A stretch of DNA of 64,000 nucleotides from AA29 sp041481445 (GTDB taxonomy: Bacteria; Acidobacteriota; Vicinamibacteria; Fen-336): positions 13,472-77,471 of the forward strand of contig JBGPBV010000015.1 of the NCBI GenBank assembly GCA_041481445.1, given 5' to 3'. Made by a program: the position numbers and the translations under genes. Shown here piece by piece: positions 33,846 through 43,265 of this stretch. A model generated the notes under the pieces. It searched no databases and was not told where the DNA came from. It saw only the letters and a list, made by a program, of their open reading frames with translations. The stretch's first letter is position 1; each line of letters starts with the position of its first letter.

Positions 33846-36800
33846 CCGCGGAGGCCGGTCCCTTCAGCGTTGCGCCGGGAGCGGCCCGCTCGAGGGCCGC
33901 AGGATGGGCGGAGATCCAGGCTTCGATCTCCTGCACCGCGGGGAGTCCGGCAAAGGAGCGGCGGAGGTCCTTGTCGAGCCCGTCCCTGAGCTTCGCCATG
34001 CGGCGGGCGCTCTCCTGGTACGCGGCCGCCGCCGCCGCCGCCTCGCCCTTCTTCTCCAGGATCCGACCGAGCAGCGCGTGCAGGCGATACAGGCCGGCTT
34101 CCCATCCGCACCTCTCGGCCACCTCCAGCGCGCGCCGGGTCGATTCCTCGGCCTCGCGCAGGCGGCCGCGGCCGAGCTCGGCCCGGGCCTGGGCCTCCGC
34201 GGCCCGAATGCGCAGCAAGGCGTCTCCCAGCGCGTCCGCTTCACGCACGATGACACCCAGGGCCGCCGCCGCGGCCGCTGGATCAAGGGCCGCCGCCTGC
34301 GCGAGGCGGGCGCGCAGGAGGGCAGCCCGGCCCTTGCTCGCGGCCGCCTGCTCGACCGCGCGGCCCCGGTCGAGCCGCGCGGCCTCCCTCTCCCCCCTGC
34401 GGCCGTGCCACTCTCCCCGCAGTACGTAATAGTCTGAGGACTGCTCGCGGTTTCCCGTCTCGCGCACCCACGCCTCGGCCACATCGAGCTTCGCCCTGGC
34501 CGCGTCGAGGCGGCCCACGTCGAGCAGGACCGCCGCCTGTTTCAGGGTGAATTCCGCGAGGCCCCGCTTGTCGTCGAGCTGCTTCAGCAGGGTCAGGGCC
34601 TCCTCGAGGGACGTGAGTGCGGCCCCGTAGCGGCCCTCGTAATGGTGGAGAACGCCGAGGTTGCCGAAGGAAACGGCCATGGCATTCTTGAAGTCGATCT
34701 CGCGGCTCCGCTCCAAGGCGTCCATGAAGGACTTGAACGCCTCCGCCCAGCGACCCTGGGCCATCTGGAGGAAGCCCATGTTCTGGATGGACAGGATGAT
34801 GCCGCTCTTCTCTCCGACCTTCCGGCGCCGATCCAGGCTCTGCTGCCAGTAGACGAGCGCGTTGTCGTATTCCCCCGCGAGGAACAAGACGTAGCCCACG
34901 TTGTCGTAGCTCTGCGCCAGCTGCCGCTCGTCGCCCAGGTCGCGCCGGATCCTCAGGGCCTCCTGGTAGGACTCGCGGGCCCGCACGTAGTCGCCGCGCC
35001 CCTCGTACAGGACGCCGAAATCGTCGAAGATACCGGCTAGCCCGTCCTTGTCGCCGATCTTCTCGTATATCTGACGCGCCTGCTGCAAATCCGGCGCCGC
35101 CTCTCCGAAGCGGCCCATGGCCACGTACACCCGGGCCCGGTTCTTCAGGCCGGTGGCGAGCCCGTGTTCGTCGCCGAGACGCCGCCTCATGACGGCGGCC
35201 GCCGAGTACTTCTCGAGGGCCTCCGGATACTGCCCGAGCTGGTGGTAGGCAACGCCCATGGCGTTCAGGGTTTCGGCCTGTCCCTGTTCGCTGTGCAGCT
35301 GGTTGTGCAGGGTGAGGGCACGGACGAGATAGTCGTTGACGGCCCGGGCGGCGTCTCCCACCAGGATGGTGTTCTTGCCCAGCAGGAACCAGGCTCGGGG
35401 ATCGTTCCGGTCGAGGGCGGTGGCCTTCTGCAAGCTCTCCACGGCCTTGGCGATCTCGCCCTGCGCCCCCTGGGCGGCGGCCAGGTCGAGCAGGACTTCC
35501 GCGTCGTTGGGGTAGCGCGCGGCCAGCGCAGCATACCTCTTCGCGGCCTCGGCCGGATCGCCGCGCAGCATGGCCAGGCGCGCGGAGACCCGGTATTGCA
35601 GCCGCGTCTCTCCCGGCTCCACGGCGCGGGCGGCGTTCTCGGCGGCGGCCAGGGCCTTCTCGTGGTCGCCGAGGCTTTCGTAGGTCTGGCTGAGCCGCTC
35701 GAACGCGGCCGCGAACCCGCGGTCGGCCTCCACCGCTCGCTCGAGGGCCGTGGCGGCCGTGCTGTAATCCCCGAGCAGCATCCGCTCCCGGCCTTCCCGG
35801 TAAGCGCTCGCCGCCGCCAGCGAAGTGGTCTCGGGGGGTGGGCTCTCCATGCCCGACCGCCCCGCCCCCAGCTCTCGGCGCAGCTGTTCCCCCAGGCTTC
35901 CCACCATGCGGAAGACCCCGCCCGCGTCGGCGCTCTCGGCGCTGAGGTGCCGTGTGCTCAGGGCGCCCCCCGGCTCGACAGAGACCAGGCGCAGGTCCAC
36001 CCGCACCGTGTCTCCCGCGCGGCGGACGCTCCCCGTCACCAGGGTATCGACGTCCAGGAGCGGAGCGAGCCGGCGCAGCACGCCCTCGTCGTACGGGCCG
36101 GCGGCCAGTTGAAGGTCGCGCAGCGTCCGCAGGACACGCTGCGCATCCAGGACCCGCAGGTCCGGGCTCTCCGAGAGGTTCGCGGTGATCATCTCGGCCA
36201 TCCCGGTACCGGTCCACGCCAAAGCCGGGTCGTGGGTCTCGTCGACCAGGGGCAGCACCGCCACGGCGTGCCGGGCGACGGCGGGAGCGGGCGCAGGGCG
36301 GGAGAGTCGGGGCAGGAGGGGCAGGCCGGAGACCAGCCGGAAGGCGCTCCACGCCGCGGTAGCCGCGACGAGCGCCACCACGAGCGCGAGCCAGCGGCGG
36401 GGCATCCGGGCGAGCCGGCTCGGCGCCCGCTTCCGGTCCAGGTCCGCGACGAGCTGGCGGGCGGTCTGGTACCGGCGCGCGGGGCTGCGTTCGAGGCAGC
36501 GCCGGATCACGCCCCATATGTAGGGTGGCACCTGTACTCCCGTCTCGCCGATGTCGCGGACGCGCCCGCTGATCCGCTGGGCCAGGACCTCCGCCTGGGA
36601 GTCGCCCCTGAAGGGGAGCTGCCCGCTGAGCATCTCGTAGAAGAGGATGCCGAGGGCGTAGATGTCGCTGCGCCCATCGACGGGCTCGCCGCAGACCTGC
36701 TCCGGCGAGAGGTAGGCTGGAGTACCGACCACGGCTCCGGCCCGTGTCAGGCCATCGCGGTCGAGGGATCGCGCCACGCCGAAGTCGGTGACGTAGGCGG

Positions 36801-37314
36801 TATCGTCCGCCTCCAGGAGTATGTTCGCCGGCTTCAGGTCCCGGTGGACGACCCTCGCGTCATGGGCGTCCTGGAGGGCCTCCGCGATCTGCCGGACGAT
36901 GTGGACGGCCCGCTCGGGGGGCAGGGGCCCGCCCTTGTCCAGGGCATCGAGGAGCGATCGCCCCTCGACATAGCGCATGGTCAGGAAGCGGAGCCCGTTG
37001 CTCTCCCCGATGTCATGGATGCGCACCACGTTGCGGTGGGTGACCTGCCGCGCGAGGACGAGCTCGCGGCGGAAGCGATCGATCCATTCCGGGTCGGTCC
37101 CAAGGTCGGGCCTCAGGACCTTCAGCGCGACGTCGAGGTTCAGCTCTTCGTCGTGCGCCCGATAGACGACGCCCATGCCGCCCACCCCGACCAGGGCCAG
37201 GATGCGGTAGCGGCTGCCGATGAGAGTGCCAGGAGCGAGACGTCGAAGGGCGTCGACACTCGTTTCAGTGTCGGGTGGGCGCGGACGGGGAGGCGCTGGG
37301 TTGTCGCTCGACAC
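33835..37314 (-). CDS. Membrane Ser/Thr protein kinase with TolB-like and TPR domains
   Basis: 1159 residues. N-terminal Pkn-type kinase: GVGGMGVVY glycine loop (43-51), catalytic Lys65, HRDLKPAN (157-164), DFG (177-179), GTPAYLSPEQ activation segment. One transmembrane helix at ~308-325. Outside or C-terminal: a TolB-like domain (VAVLPLVDETHD, DVDTLVTGSVRRAGDTVRVDLRLV) that often precedes TPRs in these kinases, then at least ten TPR repeats (EAAKRYAALAARYPNDAEVL, NAMGVAYHQLGQYPEALEKY, NVGYVLFLAGEYDNALVYW and so on). The TPR half is probably the signal or protein-binding module. Gene order with the two-component pair and the FHA-GAF gene suggests one signalling unit. Confidence 0.93.
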   Translation of the reverse strand: MSSDNPAPPRPRPPDTETSVDALRRLAPGTLIGSRYRILALVGVGGMGVVYRAHDEELNLDVALKVLRPDLGTDPEWIDRFRRELVLARQVTHRNVVRIHDIGESNGLRFLTMRYVEGRSLLDALDKGGPLPPERAVHIVRQIAEALQDAHDARVVHRDLKPANILLEADDTAYVTDFGVARSLDRDGLTRAGAVVGTPAYLSPEQVCGEPVDGRSDIYALGILFYEMLSGQLPFRGDSQAEVLAQRISGRVRDIGETGVQVPPYIWGVIRRCLERSPARRYQTARQLVADLDRKRAPSRLARMPRRWLALVVALVAATAAWSAFRLVSGLPLLPRLSRPAPAPAVARHAVAVLPLVDETHDPALAWTGTGMAEMITANLSESPDLRVLDAQRVLRTLRDLQLAAGPYDEGVLRRLAPLLDVDTLVTGSVRRAGDTVRVDLRLVSVEPGGALSTRHLSAESADAGGVFRMVGSLGEQLRRELGAGRSGMESPPPETTSLAAASAYREGRERMLLGDYSTAATALERAVEADRGFAAAFERLSQTYESLGDHEKALAAAENAARAVEPGETRLQYRVSARLAMLRGDPAEAAKRYAALAARYPNDAEVLLDLAAAQGAQGEIAKAVESLQKATALDRNDPRAWFLLGKNTILVGDAARAVNDYLVRALTLHNQLHSEQGQAETLNAMGVAYHQLGQYPEALEKYSAAAVMRRRLGDEHGLATGLKNRARVYVAMGRFGEAAPDLQQARQIYEKIGDKDGLAGIFDDFGVLYEGRGDYVRARESYQEALRIRRDLGDERQLAQSYDNVGYVLFLAGEYDNALVYWQQSLDRRRKVGEKSGIILSIQNMGFLQMAQGRWAEAFKSFMDALERSREIDFKNAMAVSFGNLGVLHHYEGRYGAALTSLEEALTLLKQLDDKRGLAEFTLKQAAVLLDVGRLDAARAKLDVAEAWVRETGNREQSSDYYVLRGEWHGRRGEREAARLDRGRAVEQAAASKGRAALLRARLAQAAALDPAAAAAALGVIVREADALGDALLRIRAAEAQARAELGRGRLREAEESTRRALEVAERCGWEAGLYRLHALLGRILEKKGEAAAAAAAYQESARRMAKLRDGLDKDLRRSFAGLPAVQEIEAWISAHPAALERAAPGATLKGPASADGF

Positions 37315-37318
37315 TTGA

Positions 37319-38284
37319 TCAAAGGACCGGCCGCTCGCGGGCGGGCGCGGCCCCCCGACCCCCCGGAGCCTTCACGGAATCCCCGATCCGCCGTTGCAGC
37401 TCCCCGAGCAGCGCAGGCTGGCCGGCAGCGTGCGCCATCGCCGAAGTCCGGAACAGCTGCTGCATCCTGCGATCCAGGCGGAGGCTGGCGATCACGATGG
37501 CGGCATGCTCGGCCAGGGACTCGAGGATCTCGAGGTCGAGCTGTGCAAACCCGGTGGCGCGCTTCCGGCCGTCGACATAGATCATGCCCACGATCTCGTC
37601 GTCCTGGCGCATCGGGACGCAGGCCAGCGTGCCCAGCGCCATCTCGACCACGCTCGGACGCTTGCCCAGGAAGGCATCGGTCTGGGCGTCGGACACCACG
37701 ACCGAAGTCCCCGTGTTCAGCACCCGCTGGATGGCCCCCACGCTCCCCGCGAAGCGCTCGCCCGCGAGGTCATCCGACGAGAAGCCGGCCGACACCTCCA
37801 CGCGAAGGGCCCCCTCGGGCCCGGTCAGCAGGACGAAGCCCCTTTCCGCCCCCGTGACCTCCATGGCCGACTCGAGGAAACGAAGCAGGAAATCGAAGGG
37901 CTCGAGGTCGGCGCCCAGCCGGCGACGCATCTCGACGGAGGTATTGAGCCGGGCCAGGCGGTCCGCTTCCAGAACCGAAACTGCCGCTTCCAGGATGACG
38001 TCGAATCGGCCCATGATCCCCCCGAAGCTGAGCCAGTCCCCGTCCGACAGGGGCGCACCGGACGCCTCGAGGCCGTTGACGAAAGTACCGTTCTTGCTCC
38101 GCAGATCCTCGAGAGACCAGCCGGTGCCGTTCCACCGAAGCCGAGCATGGCGCTTCGAGACGCGGCGGTCTTCCAGCACGAGTCCGCTTTCCGGCTCACG
38201 TCCCACGAGAAGTGTCTCCCCGTCCCGAAGGATCAAGAACCTGGAGGCCCGCTCGGGTGGATGAAGGGTGAGCCTTGCGGGCAT
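37319..38284 (-). CDS. FHA-GAF domain signalling protein
   Basis: 321 residues. The FHA domain (~16-95) shows GRE, SKRHARL and SKNGTFVNG, the phosphothreonine-binding residues; a linker helix follows, then a GAF domain (~140-290) with SVVVSDAQTD, LACVPMRQDDEIVGMIYVDGR and LLEILESLAEHAAIVI-type helices. FHA domains bind phosphothreonine peptides, so this protein probably docks to the autophosphorylated kinase encoded 4 bases downstream, while GAF may bind a cyclic nucleotide or redox ligand. It carries no catalytic output domain. Likely first gene of the kinase-two-component operon. Confidence 0.9.
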   Translation of the reverse strand: MPARLTLHPPERASRFLILRDGETLLVGREPESGLVLEDRRVSKRHARLRWNGTGWSLEDLRSKNGTFVNGLEASGAPLSDGDWLSFGGIMGRFDVILEAAVSVLEADRLARLNTSVEMRRRLGADLEPFDFLLRFLESAMEVTGAERGFVLLTGPEGALRVEVSAGFSSDDLAGERFAGSVGAIQRVLNTGTSVVVSDAQTDAFLGKRPSVVEMALGTLACVPMRQDDEIVGMIYVDGRKRATGFAQLDLEILESLAEHAAIVIASLRLDRRMQQLFRTSAMAHAAGQPALLGELQRRIGDSVKAPGGRGAAPARERPVL

Positions 38285-38299
38285 CCGAGGTCACTCACG

Positions 38300-39382
38300 T
38301 CACGGCGGCGGGACGGGTGAAGGCGTCGGGCTCGGCTCGGGCGTAGGCGACGGCGTAGGGTCAGGCGAAGGCGGCGGCGAAGGCGGCGGGGGCGGCGGCG
38401 TAGGGTCAGGCGAAGGCGGCGGCGAAGGCGGCGGGGGCGGCGGCGTAGGGTCAGGCGAAGGCGGCGGCGTAGGTGCGGGCGAAGGCTGGGACCCAGGGAG
38501 GGACGCCTTCTCCAGGCTGAACCTCAGTGTGTCAGCCGCGGCGCGCCGGCGGCCGGCGACGTTGACCCGGCTATCATCGTTGGCTCGGTAGACATCGAAG
38601 ATGGCGTCGCCGCTCCTGAGCTTGATGTAGTCCATCAAGCCCACCACCTCGGCGATGGCCGAGACGGTCGCGCCCGCCCCGTACTGGGTTCGGGCCTGGC
38701 CGATCCGACGCTGCACCTCGGCCACGGTTTCGACGCGAATGAGCGCCCGCTGGGCCCTCGCGCTGTCGCCGGTCATGACGGCCAGTTCCTCGCTCCGACT
38801 GACGAGGTCTTCGTTCAAGGTGGCCTCGAGGATGTTGAACTTCTCCGCGAGGATGGTGTCGAGGGGGCGGGAATCGGCGACGATCATGAACTCGGAGAAC
38901 CCGCCGCCGGAGCCCCCGGCGCGGTAACTGCCGATTCCGACGAAACGGGTGATGTCGTGGAGGGGACCGTCGCGGGGCCCCGAGTAGAGGGCCAGGGGCG
39001 AGTTGGCCACCAGCACGAGGTTGTGAGTGTGAATCGAGACCGTGACGACGCCGGCGAAGGTCAGCGCGCTCCACTCGGTGGGCTCGATGCGGATCATCAC
39101 CGGGAAGGCCTCGGGCACGCTCACGCCCGGACCGGGGAGCCGCGACAGGATCGCGCTGTCCGCGGGGCTCACCAGGCGAGCGGAAACGTCGAGCGCGTCC
39201 TCGTTCAGGCCCACCACTTGCTCAAAGGCGATGGACAGGTCGCCGGCAATGCCGCCCGGCAAATCGAAGTGGCCTCTGGCTTCGTTGCCGGAGATCGTCA
39301 GGGGGACCGGGGTCTGGGCGAACGCGTAGGGAGCGACTACGAGTACCAGGGCCCCGACGTGAATCTTCAACAGCCACCGCAT
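38300..39382 (-). CDS. Secreted protein with proline-rich repetitive C-terminus
   Basis: 360 residues from ATG 39382. A signal peptide (MRWLLKIHVGALVLVV, cleavage after AFA) precedes a ~260-residue domain that begins with strands of a cohesin- or DUF-like beta sandwich (LPLTISGN-type VPLTISGNEARG, VSIHTHNLVLVANSPLALY) and then alpha-helical regions (EKFNILEATLNEDLVSRSEEL, AEVQRRIGQARTQYG). The tail is nearly all Pro, Ser, Asp and Thr, built from a 15-residue repeat (PPPSPDPTPPPPPPS) encoded by the 45-bp DNA repeat at 38355-38480. I do not recognise the family. The tail looks like a cell-wall or surface spacer. Confidence 0.72.
   Translation of the reverse strand: MRWLLKIHVGALVLVVAPYAFAQTPVPLTISGNEARGHFDLPGGIAGDLSIAFEQVVGLNEDALDVSARLVSPADSAILSRLPGPGVSVPEAFPVMIRIEPTEWSALTFAGVVTVSIHTHNLVLVANSPLALYSGPRDGPLHDITRFVGIGSYRAGGSGGGFSEFMIVADSRPLDTILAEKFNILEATLNEDLVSRSEELAVMTGDSARAQRALIRVETVAEVQRRIGQARTQYGAGATVSAIAEVVGLMDYIKLRSGDAIFDVYRANDDSRVNVAGRRRAAADTLRFSLEKASLPGSQPSPAPTPPPSPDPTPPPPPPSPPPSPDPTPPPPPPSPPPSPDPTPSPTPEPSPTPSPVPPP
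38355..38480. repeat. 45-bp tandem repeat, about 2.8 copies
   Basis: Units start at 38355, 38400 and 38445, each opening with GTAGGGTCAGG. The first two copies look identical by eye; the third diverges after about 26 bases. The unit is a multiple of three and encodes a 15-residue Pro-rich motif in the minus-strand gene, so length changes would keep the frame. Such in-frame minisatellites tend to vary between strains. Confidence 0.85.
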
Positions 39383-39626
39383 GCGACACCCCGCTTCGTT
39401 GGCGACCCTAGAGACACTTCCGCGCCGGGGCATCTTGGTCCCTCCCGGAAATGAAGTCAAGCGACCGCCCTACGTGACTTCCGGGAACCGGTCGGGTCTA
39501 CTTCGCGGGCCCCACCGCGGCGGCTCTTCCTGACCTTCGGCGCCCTCTTCAAGGGTCCTCTCGCGGCCGCGTATAATCCGCGCAACCGATGACGGCCGAC
39601 CCGCGACGTACGAACACAACCTCGCC

Positions 39627-42600
39627 GTGATCCGGGGCCGGGGAAAGGCCCCGCCCGCGCGCGCCCGCCGGCGCGCCGCGCTCGTCCTCGTCCTGGCCGC
39701 GACGGCGGCGGCGCCGTGCGCGCGCGCGGCCGGCCTGGACCCGAGGAAGGCTCTCACCCAGTACAACCTCGACGCCTGGACCACCGAGAGCGGCCTGCCC
39801 CAGAACACGATCACCGCCGTCGTGCAGACCCAGGACGGCTACCTCTGGCTCGGGACCTTCGGCGGGCTCGCCCGGTTCGACGGTGCGCGGTTCGTGGTGC
39901 TGGACAAGAGCACGACGCCGCCCCTCCCCAACAGCGGCGTGCATGCGCTCCTGGCCGACCGCAACGGCGGGCTGTGGGTCGGCACCAACGGCGGCGGCCT
40001 CATGTTCCTCAAGGACGGCGTGGCCCGGACCTTCCGCGTGGCCGACGGCCTGGGGGCGGACATCGTCCGATCGCTGTTCCAGGACAGCAAGGGGCGGGTC
40101 TGGGCCGGGACCAACGCCGGGCTCTCGCTCCTCGAGGGCGGCCGCTTCCGCTCCTGGAACGCCGCCAGCGGGTTCACGAGCCGGGTGGTGCGGGCCATCC
40201 GCGAGGACGCGCAGGGCGCCCTGTGGATCGGCACCAACGGCGACGGCCTCTTCCGGATGCAGGACGGCCGCTTCACCCGGCTCACGCGGAAGGACGGCCT
40301 GCCCAGCGACCTCGTCTTCTCCCTGGCCTTCGACCACCAGGGCGCCCTGTGGGTGGGCACCAACGGCGGCGGCCTCGCCCGCTACGCCGACGGACGCTTC
40401 CGGGTCTACGGCTCCGCCGACGGGTTGGACGGCGACATCATCTGGGCGCTCCACGAGGACGCGGACGGCAGCCTCTGGGTGGGCACCTACGGCGCGGGCT
40501 TGTTCCGGCGCGAAGGCGAGCGCTTCCGTGGGCTCGGCACGCGCTCCGGCCTCAGCAGCGACTTCGTGCGTGCCCTCGGCCAGGACCACGAGGGCAGCCT
40601 CTGGATCGGCACGAACACCGGCGGCCTCGCCCGCCTGCGTGACGGAAAGTTCAACACCTACACCGCGCGGGAGGGCCTGCCGAGCGACGTGGCCAAGACC
40701 GTCCTCGCCTCGCCGGACGGCGCGGTGTGGATCGGCACTTCCGGCGGCGGCCTGGCCCGGATGAAGGACGGCGCGTTCGAGACCTGGTCGCGCCGCCAGG
40801 GATTGCCGCACGACTTCGTGCAGGCCTTGCTCCTGGACGCGGAGGGCTCCCTGTGGGTGGGGACGAACGGCGGCGGGGTGGCGCGGTTCGCCCACGGGGT
40901 CTTCCGCACGTACACGGTGAAGGACGGGCTCGTGGACGACCACGTGGCCGCGCTGGCCCAGGACAGGGACGGCGCGATCTGGATCGGCACCAACGCCGGC
41001 GGCCTCTCCCGCCTCGACCACGGACGCTTCTCCTCCTTCACGCACGAGGACGGCCTGGGCGCCAACCTCGTGATGGCCCTGGTGGTCGACCGTCGTGGCG
41101 CGGTCTGGGTGGGGACGGACGGGGGCGGCCTGACGCGCATCGAGGGCGGCAAGGCGCGCACGTTCACCGTGGCCGACGGCCTCGCCGCCGACACCGTCCT
41201 CTGCCTCTACGAGGACGGCGAGGGCGACCTGTGGGTGGGCACCTCCGGGGGCGGCCTGTCCCGTTTCCACGACGGGCTCTTCGTCAACTTCACCACCCGA
41301 GACGGCCTGCACGACGACGTCGTGTTCGCGGTGCTGGAGGACTCGAAGGGCGGCTTGTGGCTGTCCGGCAACCGCGGCCTCTCCCGCGTGGACAAGCGCG
41401 CGCTGCTCGCTCGTACCCGCACCGGGCGGATCGAGCCCGAGGTGTTCGGCGTCGCGGACGGGATGAAGAGCAACGAGTGCTCGGGGGTGTCGCAGCCGGC
41501 GGCGACGCGGCTGCCGGACGGGAGGCTCGTCTTCCCGACGACCCGCGGCATCGTCGTGGTCGACCCGGAGCGGCTTCCCCGCAACCAGACCCCGCCGCCG
41601 GTGAGAGTGGAGGAGCTGCTGGCGGGCGGGACGGTCTACGAGGGCGAGCGCCGGGAGCTGCCGCCGGGAGCCGCCAACTGGGAGATCCGCTTCACCGCCT
41701 TGAGCTTCCTGGCCCCGTCCCAGGTCCGCTTCCGCTACCGGCTGGCCGGCTTCGACGACGATTGGGTGGACGCCGGCCCGCGCCGCTCTGCGTTCTACAC
41801 GCAGGTGCCGCCGGGGGAGTACACCTTCGAGGTCCTCGCCGCCAACAACGACGGCGTGTGGACCGCGGCCCCCGCGCGGATCGGCGTCCGGCTGCGACCG
41901 CGCTTCTACCAGACGCGCGCGTTCTCCGCGATCGTGATCGCGTCGCTGCTCGTGGCCGGCGCGCTGGGCTACGCCATGCACGTGCGCGGCCTCCACGCCC
42001 GGCGGCGCGAGCTGGAGAGGCTGGTCCAGGAGCGCACGCATGCGCTGGCCGAGCAGCAGCGCCACGCGGAGGAGGCGCGCGCGGAGGCGGAGCGCCAGCG
42101 GGAGATCGCCCAGCACGCGACCGCGGTCAAGACGGAGATGCTGCAGATCGCGGCCCACGACCTGAAGAACCCGCTCCAGGTCGTGCTCGGCCACGCCGAG
42201 ATGGCGGAGATCTCGCACCGTGAAGGCCGGCCCATCCGCGAGTTCATCGAGAGCATCCACCAGGCGGCGGGGCGCATGCTGGGCATCCTCGGGCGGCTGC
42301 TCGACGCCTCCGCCATGGACGCGGGCAAGCTCGTCCTGCGCCCGCAGCGGCTGGACCTCGGCGACGTGGCGCGGCAGGTGGTGGACAGTAACCGGCCGGC
42401 GGCCGGGCGCAAGGGCCAGGCCCTGGAGCTCACCGTCGAGGGTCGGCTCCCCGTCACCGGCGATGCCGACCGGCTGTTCGAGGTCGTGGACAACCTCGTG
42501 GGCAACGCGATCAAGTACTCGCCCCTCTCCTCGCGGATCGAGGTGGCGGCGCGGCCCCGCGACGGGCGCGCGGTGGTGGAGGTGTTGGACCAGGGCCCCG

Positions 42601-42809
42601 GCCTGAGCGAGGAGGACAAGCGCCGGATGTTCGGACGCTTCCAGAGGCTCTCCGCCATCCCGACCGGGGGCGAGCCCGCCACCGGCCTCGGTCTCTCCAT
42701 CGCCAGGCAGCTGGCGGAGCTGATGGGCGGAGAGGTCTACGCGGAGAGCGCGGGACCGGGCCGGGGCTCGTCGTTCACGCTGGCCATGCCGCCCGCGCCC
42801 CCGGCCTGA
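39627..42809 (+). CDS. Beta-propeller (reg_prop) sensor histidine kinase
   Basis: 1060 residues from GTG 39627. A signal/anchor segment (ALVLVLAATAAAPCARA) leads to a periplasmic sensor with about 13 reg_prop repeats of the type DGLPSDLV...D-x2-G-x-LWVGTNGGGL, forming two seven-bladed propellers, then a Y_Y_Y domain (VRFRYRLAGFDDDW, PPGEYTFEV-like). A transmembrane helix lies at ~766-787, followed by a coiled coil and HisKA with H844 (AAHDLKNPL) and HATPase_c (NLVGNAIKYSP, DQGPGLSEED, GLGLSIARQL). Such kinases typically sense polysaccharide fragments in Bacteroidetes and Acidobacteria. No response regulator or HTH is fused or adjacent, so its partner is elsewhere. Confidence 0.94.
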   Translation: MIRGRGKAPPARARRRAALVLVLAATAAAPCARAAGLDPRKALTQYNLDAWTTESGLPQNTITAVVQTQDGYLWLGTFGGLARFDGARFVVLDKSTTPPLPNSGVHALLADRNGGLWVGTNGGGLMFLKDGVARTFRVADGLGADIVRSLFQDSKGRVWAGTNAGLSLLEGGRFRSWNAASGFTSRVVRAIREDAQGALWIGTNGDGLFRMQDGRFTRLTRKDGLPSDLVFSLAFDHQGALWVGTNGGGLARYADGRFRVYGSADGLDGDIIWALHEDADGSLWVGTYGAGLFRREGERFRGLGTRSGLSSDFVRALGQDHEGSLWIGTNTGGLARLRDGKFNTYTAREGLPSDVAKTVLASPDGAVWIGTSGGGLARMKDGAFETWSRRQGLPHDFVQALLLDAEGSLWVGTNGGGVARFAHGVFRTYTVKDGLVDDHVAALAQDRDGAIWIGTNAGGLSRLDHGRFSSFTHEDGLGANLVMALVVDRRGAVWVGTDGGGLTRIEGGKARTFTVADGLAADTVLCLYEDGEGDLWVGTSGGGLSRFHDGLFVNFTTRDGLHDDVVFAVLEDSKGGLWLSGNRGLSRVDKRALLARTRTGRIEPEVFGVADGMKSNECSGVSQPAATRLPDGRLVFPTTRGIVVVDPERLPRNQTPPPVRVEELLAGGTVYEGERRELPPGAANWEIRFTALSFLAPSQVRFRYRLAGFDDDWVDAGPRRSAFYTQVPPGEYTFEVLAANNDGVWTAAPARIGVRLRPRFYQTRAFSAIVIASLLVAGALGYAMHVRGLHARRRELERLVQERTHALAEQQRHAEEARAEAERQREIAQHATAVKTEMLQIAAHDLKNPLQVVLGHAEMAEISHREGRPIREFIESIHQAAGRMLGILGRLLDASAMDAGKLVLRPQRLDLGDVARQVVDSNRPAAGRKGQALELTVEGRLPVTGDADRLFEVVDNLVGNAIKYSPLSSRIEVAARPRDGRAVVEVLDQGPGLSEEDKRRMFGRFQRLSAIPTGGEPATGLGLSIARQLAELMGGEVYAESAGPGRGSSFTLAMPPAPPA

Positions 42810-42845
42810 CGACCGGAGGGACGCGCGTGCCCGAGGACGTGGCGG

Positions 42846-43265
42846 TCAGGATAGCTCCTTGAACGGATTGAACACTCGTAGTCCCGGTCTTCGAAAATGC
42901 CGGTCGTTGCCCGTGACGATGGTGAGCCCATGCCGGCGTGCCGTGGCCGCGATGTAGCTGTCCTCCAGCGGCATCCGCTGCCCTGCTTCATCCAGTTGGC
43001 GTTGCTGCTCGGCCCAGACGTGGGCGACCGACACGTTGAAACCGTGAATCCGTCCGTGAAGCGCATCGACCAGACGGGTGAGCCACTCCCGGAGAGCCTC
43101 ACGCTGCCGACCCTTTTTCGTGCGAACCCAGTAAGCGAGCTGGGCAATGACGATAGCGCTCGTGTAACAGCGTTGCTGTTCCGCACGAAGCCAGCCGATC
43201 ACCTTCGGGTCGCCGTGGCTCTTCGCCGGCTGGCTCAATACGTCGGCATCGAGCAGCCAGCTCAC
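42846..43265 (-). CDS. PIN-domain ribonuclease toxin (VapC-like)
   Basis: 139 residues from GTG 43265, which overlaps the antitoxin stop (GTGA). PIN fold with conserved acidic residues: D6/D8 in LLDADVLSQP, E in the middle region and D in PLEDSYIAATARRHG and VTGND, which coordinate Mg2+ for RNA cleavage. Chain order (FitB/VapC type) and length fit type II toxins. The partner antitoxin gene lies directly upstream. An ATG further upstream would extend into the antitoxin gene and is rejected. Likely cleaves tRNA, rRNA or mRNA when free of antitoxin. Confidence 0.88.
   Translation of the reverse strand: MSWLLDADVLSQPAKSHGDPKVIGWLRAEQQRCYTSAIVIAQLAYWVRTKKGRQREALREWLTRLVDALHGRIHGFNVSVAHVWAEQQRQLDEAGQRMPLEDSYIAATARRHGLTIVTGNDRHFRRPGLRVFNPFKELS

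Noticed and set aside
38355..38480. Possible CRISPR-like array
   Set aside because: Contiguous 45-bp units without spacers, in frame with a Pro-rich coding sequence; a coding minisatellite.
39549..42260. 903-residue minus-strand frame with repetitive sequence opposite the propeller kinase
   Set aside because: Its repeats mirror the reg_prop repeats of the real plus-strand gene; no signal peptide or family motif.
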